Shown: positions 5,814-7,787 of the stretch, piece after piece
Position numbering within the stretch: position 1 is the stretch's first letter
Layout of the letters: each line of letters starts with the position of its first letter
Source: Pseudomonadales bacterium
GTDB taxonomy: Bacteria > Pseudomonadota > Gammaproteobacteria > Steroidobacterales > Steroidobacteraceae
Length of the DNA: 7,787 nucleotides
Direction: 5' to 3'
NCBI GenBank assembly: GCA_020442965.1
Contig: JAGRJB010000400.1
Coordinates: forward strand, 1 to 7,787
Made by a program: the position numbers and the translations under genes
Notes under the pieces: model-generated
Seen by the model: the letters and a program-made list of their open reading frames with translations, nothing else
The model's database searches: none
Told to the model about the DNA's origin: nothing

Positions 5814-6701
5814 ATGCCTGCGTCAAATTACGCCCCAGCGGCTGCCGCACCACAATCGGCGTTGTTCGGATTCGTTCGTACCCTTGCGGCGGAGCTCTCG
5901 CAGGGAAAAATCGAGCTGCCGTCGGTCCCCGAGATAGTCACACGTTTGCAACGCGCACTCGCCGACGAGAATATTGCCAATGCCACGATCGCCAAAATGA
6001 TCAGTGGCGAGCCGGCGCTTGCGGCGCGCCTGATGACACTGGCCAACTCGGCAGCGCTCAACACGACGGGTACCAAAATCGTCGATCTGCGTACCGCTGT
6101 GTCGCGAGTCGGCTTCAACATCGTTCGATCAGCGGGTCTCAGCTACGCTGTCGCGCAGTTGAAACTCGCCAAAGATTTCAAGGGACTTGAAAAGCCGCTC
6201 GACGGATTGTGGCGCCGCAGTGTCGTGATCGCGTCGATCGCGCACGTGATCGCCAAGCGGTTTACCGGTTTGAACGCCGAGGCAGCGCTCCTGGCAGGAT
6301 TGCTGAGTTGCGTCGGCAGGTTATACATCCTGACTCGCACTACCCGGCATCCCGAGTTGTTTACCGATCAACTGGCTTACCAGGCACTCGTTAGGGAGTG
6401 GCATGCGAACGTTGCCAAGGCCATTCTCGAGAACTGGTGTCTTCCGGAGACGATCGTTGCGGCGGTTGCTGAGCACGAGGACCCGGATCGCGAGCAACGC
6501 GGATCGATCACGTTGACGGACGTTCTGGCGGTTGCTTCCCTGCTGGCCAACTTCAACGGTGACAGTGACATCGCCCAATGCGCGGCGCCGCTCCTGAAGC
6601 CGATGAAGCGCATGCATCTGGAGCTCGAGCAGTGCACCCAGGTACTGAGCGAATCGGCTGCGGATGTCGCGGCTCTACAAGCAACGCTCGGCGTATCCTG
6701 A
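5814..6701 (+). CDS. HDOD-domain protein 2 of three tandem paralogues
   Basis: This 295-aa paralogue of the preceding gene is collinear with it from about residue 15. After an Ala/Pro-rich N-terminus it shows FVRTLAAELSQGKIELPSVP, EPALAARLMTLANSAALN, VDLRTAVSRVGFN, LLAGLLSCVGRLYIL, AILENW and EHEDPDRE. The HD dyad position is S165-C166, so it has no metal site. The C-terminal helix LKRMHLELEQCTQVLSESAA is shared with protein 3. ATG 5814 was chosen because GGAG (5801-5804) lies 9 nt upstream, overlapping the end of the previous gene; a TTG at 5799 in the same frame is inside that gene and would only add five residues. Only 4 nt separate the stop of protein 1 from this start, so both are almost surely on one transcript. 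A non-enzymatic signalling or interaction role is likely, and the partner is unknown. Confidence 0.9.
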   Translation: MPASNYAPAAAAPQSALFGFVRTLAAELSQGKIELPSVPEIVTRLQRALADENIANATIAKMISGEPALAARLMTLANSAALNTTGTKIVDLRTAVSRVGFNIVRSAGLSYAVAQLKLAKDFKGLEKPLDGLWRRSVVIASIAHVIAKRFTGLNAEAALLAGLLSCVGRLYILTRTTRHPELFTDQLAYQALVREWHANVAKAILENWCLPETIVAAVAEHEDPDREQRGSITLTDVLAVASLLANFNGDSDIAQCAAPLLKPMKRMHLELEQCTQVLSESAADVAALQATLGVS

Positions 6702-6720
6702 CCCGGCGCGCGAGTCTCGC

Positions 6721-7602
6721 ATGGACGTAAGGGCAGCAGCGGCGCCGGACGAGGTGGTATCGCAGGACAGTGCGGCACTCGCCGCGCTGCTACGCGACGA
6801 TCGCAGCGCGCCCGACGTTGGCTTGCCGTGCTTCCCGCAGAGTGCCGGTAGGCTGCAATCGCTACTGGGTGAGCCCGAGGTGGCGCTGGATGAAGTGATC
6901 AAGGTATTGAGCTTCGATGCGGTGCTGACAGGTCGTGTGCTGCAGATCGCAAACTCGGCGGCTTGCAACGCCGCTGGCAAACGTGTGATCGATCTGCGTG
7001 CGGCAATCACTCGTATCGGCTTCGATCTGACGCGTAGCGCTGTAATTGCATCGGGTCTGAAGCGCTTGGTCGAGGCCGAATCGCTCGCGGAGATCCGCCC
7101 CGCGCTCAAGTTGATCTGGGAGCGCAGTGCGTCGATGGCCGCAACCGGACACGTCCTCGCGCAGCGCTTCACAAACGTGCGCCCTGATCAGGCATTCCTG
7201 GCCGGCCTGCTGCATGGTGTCGGGGAGCTGTATATTTTGACCCGAGGGATTCGGCACCCTAGGGTTCTGCGAGACACGCGGCAGTGGCGCGCGATCGTGC
7301 GTGAATGGCAACCGGTTTTTGGCGCGAAAGTCCTGACGGCCTGGGAGATCGGCGACGAGATCATCGATTCGATACTGAACTATCAGACCCTCGAGCGCTC
7401 GCACGAAGGGCCCGCTGATCTGGTCGACGTCATGACCGCCAGCTATCTGCTCGTCGGTTTGGGACACGCAGCCGGTGCACTCGATTCCGTGTTCGACAAG
7501 ATTCGCATCTTCAAGCGCATGCAGCTCACGCTCGAGCAGGCAACGGCGGTGATGCACGACGCGGCTGAGGAGATCGACGCTCTGAGGCGCACGCTCGGCT
7601 AG
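6721..7602 (+). CDS. HDOD-domain protein 3 of three tandem paralogues
   Basis: This is the third and most diverged copy, 293 aa from ATG 6721. Its N-terminus (VGLPCFPQSAGRL) lacks the GKxELPS form of copies 1 and 2, but the body keeps VLQIANSAACN, RVIDLRAAITRIGFDLTRSA, FLAGLLHGVGELYIL and the C-terminal FKRMQLTLEQATAVMHDAAE. It keeps H165 of the HD dyad but has G166 instead of Asp. It also replaces the HEDP segment with NYQTLERS, so a catalytic site is not possible by known HD chemistry. ATG 6721 gives a length equal to its siblings and a 19-nt gap after copy 2. An in-frame ATG at 6664 would overlap copy 2 by 38 nt and add unrelated residues. The ribosome site is weak (GAG at 6712-6714), so coupling to upstream translation or low expression is possible. 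Confidence 0.88.
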   Translation: MDVRAAAAPDEVVSQDSAALAALLRDDRSAPDVGLPCFPQSAGRLQSLLGEPEVALDEVIKVLSFDAVLTGRVLQIANSAACNAAGKRVIDLRAAITRIGFDLTRSAVIASGLKRLVEAESLAEIRPALKLIWERSASMAATGHVLAQRFTNVRPDQAFLAGLLHGVGELYILTRGIRHPRVLRDTRQWRAIVREWQPVFGAKVLTAWEIGDEIIDSILNYQTLERSHEGPADLVDVMTASYLLVGLGHAAGALDSVFDKIRIFKRMQLTLEQATAVMHDAAEEIDALRRTLG

Positions 7603-7624
7603 CACCGCGTTCCGCTTCCGGTGC
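7602..7624. terminator. Inverted repeat after the HDOD array, possible weak terminator
   Basis: GCACCG (7602-7607) and CGGTGC (7619-7624) are perfect reverse complements separated by 11 nt. The left arm starts on the last base of the HDOD 3 stop codon. The stem is GC-rich and well placed for an operon end, but no T-run follows, so intrinsic termination would be inefficient. A regulatory dyad is the alternative. Confidence 0.4.
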
Positions 7625-7635
7625 GCCGCGAGGCC

Positions 7636-7644
7636 TGTGATAAT
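7636..7644 (+). promoter_or_regulatory. Extended -10 promoter candidate for the ABC transporter gene
   Basis: TGTGATAAT matches the extended -10 form TGnTATAAT in all but one base. The 17-nt upstream position reads TTCCGG, a poor -35, as is usual for extended -10 promoters. The predicted start near 7651 is only about 3 nt before the ATG at 7654, and no ribosome site is visible, so the transcript may be leaderless. Confidence 0.5.
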
Positions 7645-7653
7645 CTCGATTGC

Positions 7654-7787
7654 ATGCCCGCACTATCGATTCGCGAACTCGTCAAAACCTATCCTAACGG
7701 CGTCCGCGCCTTGCAAGGCGTCGATCTGGATGTCGCCGCAGGAGATTTCTTTGCTTTGCTGGGACCGAACGGTGCCGGCAAGACCAC
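7654..7787 (+). CDS. ABC transporter ATP-binding protein, YadG-like (3' end cut off by window edge)
   Basis: The first 44 codons of an ABC ATPase are present. The beginning has LVKTYPNGVRALQGVDLDV, then AAGDFFALLGPNGAGKT with the Walker A motif at 7762-7785. The aromatic A-loop residue is the Tyr of KTYP. The pattern TYP-GV-AL-G-DL-V-AGDF-ALLGPNGAGK closely resembles E. coli YadG, the ATPase of an ABC-2 type exporter paired with YadH, so a yadH-like permease gene is expected downstream. Signature, Walker B and later motifs lie outside the window. The gene follows the HDOD array after 51 nt with its own promoter candidate and is probably a separate unit without a motility role. Confidence 0.88.
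   Translation, partial: MPALSIRELVKTYPNGVRALQGVDLDVAAGDFFALLGPNGAGKT

Larger units (their letters stand above)
4919..7602 (+). other. Tandem array of three paralogous HDOD genes
   Basis: Three consecutive genes of 296, 295 and 293 aa share the same architecture over their whole length, including the LANSA block, the DLRxAxxRxGF block, the AGLLxxVGxLY block and a C-terminal helix ending near ALRRTLG. Gaps between them are 4 and 19 nt. Copies 1 and 2 are closer to each other than to copy 3, which differs in its N-terminus and lacks the HEDP motif. This indicates two successive duplications followed by divergence. No repeats or mobile-element scars flank the array. Confidence 0.85.

Noticed and set aside
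6664..6720. Upstream ATG at 6664 as the start of HDOD 3
   Set aside because: It would overlap HDOD 2 by 38 nt and make copy 3 longer than its siblings with no homologous residues; ATG 6721 gives the family length.

Overview
This window is part of a flagellar and motility gene cluster from a GC-rich (about 60% by eye) gammaproteobacterium with a polar flagellum. FlhF, FleN/FlhG, FliA, MotC and MotD closely resemble, in length and sequence, their counterparts in the Pseudomonas/Xanthomonas type of flagellar locus. The organism cannot be named from this window. A member of the Xanthomonadales, Nevskiales or Steroidobacterales would fit, but that is inference. All genes read on the + strand, and there is no rRNA, tRNA, CRISPR array or insertion sequence.

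Positions 1-4311 form a tightly packed run: the 3' part of flhF (SRP-type GTPase that places the flagellum), fleN/flhG (MinD-like ATPase that sets flagellar number), fliA (sigma-28), motC (MotA-type stator subunit) and motD (MotB-type stator subunit). Spacings are 13 nt, an ATGA overlap, 4 nt and a 1-nt overlap, so this is most likely one operon. In pseudomonads a block of che genes lies between fliA and motC, and parC/parP/cheW lie between motD and the DUF2802 gene. Both blocks are absent here.

Positions 4312-4389 are a spacer with a near-consensus sigma-54 promoter (TGGCACG-N4-CTGCT, with GG-N10-GC spacing), a dyad overlapping its -24 element, and a second small inverted repeat in the predicted leader. 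It precedes a gene for a small membrane-anchored DUF2802 protein (4390-4839). The next spacer, 4840-4918, holds a good sigma-28 promoter candidate (TCAAG ... GCCGATTG at exact spacing) and a strong GAGGAG ribosome site.

Positions 4919-7602 hold the most unusual part: three consecutive paralogous HDOD-domain genes of nearly equal length (296, 295 and 293 aa). All three have lost the HD metal-ligand dyad, each in a different way. Their position behind flagellar genes and a putative FliA promoter suggests a non-catalytic signalling or scaffold module tied to late flagellar expression, perhaps standing in for regulators missing from this locus.

After a short spacer with an inverted repeat and an extended -10 element, the window ends in the first 44 codons of a YadG-like ABC transporter ATPase that is probably unrelated to motility and may be read from a leaderless transcript.
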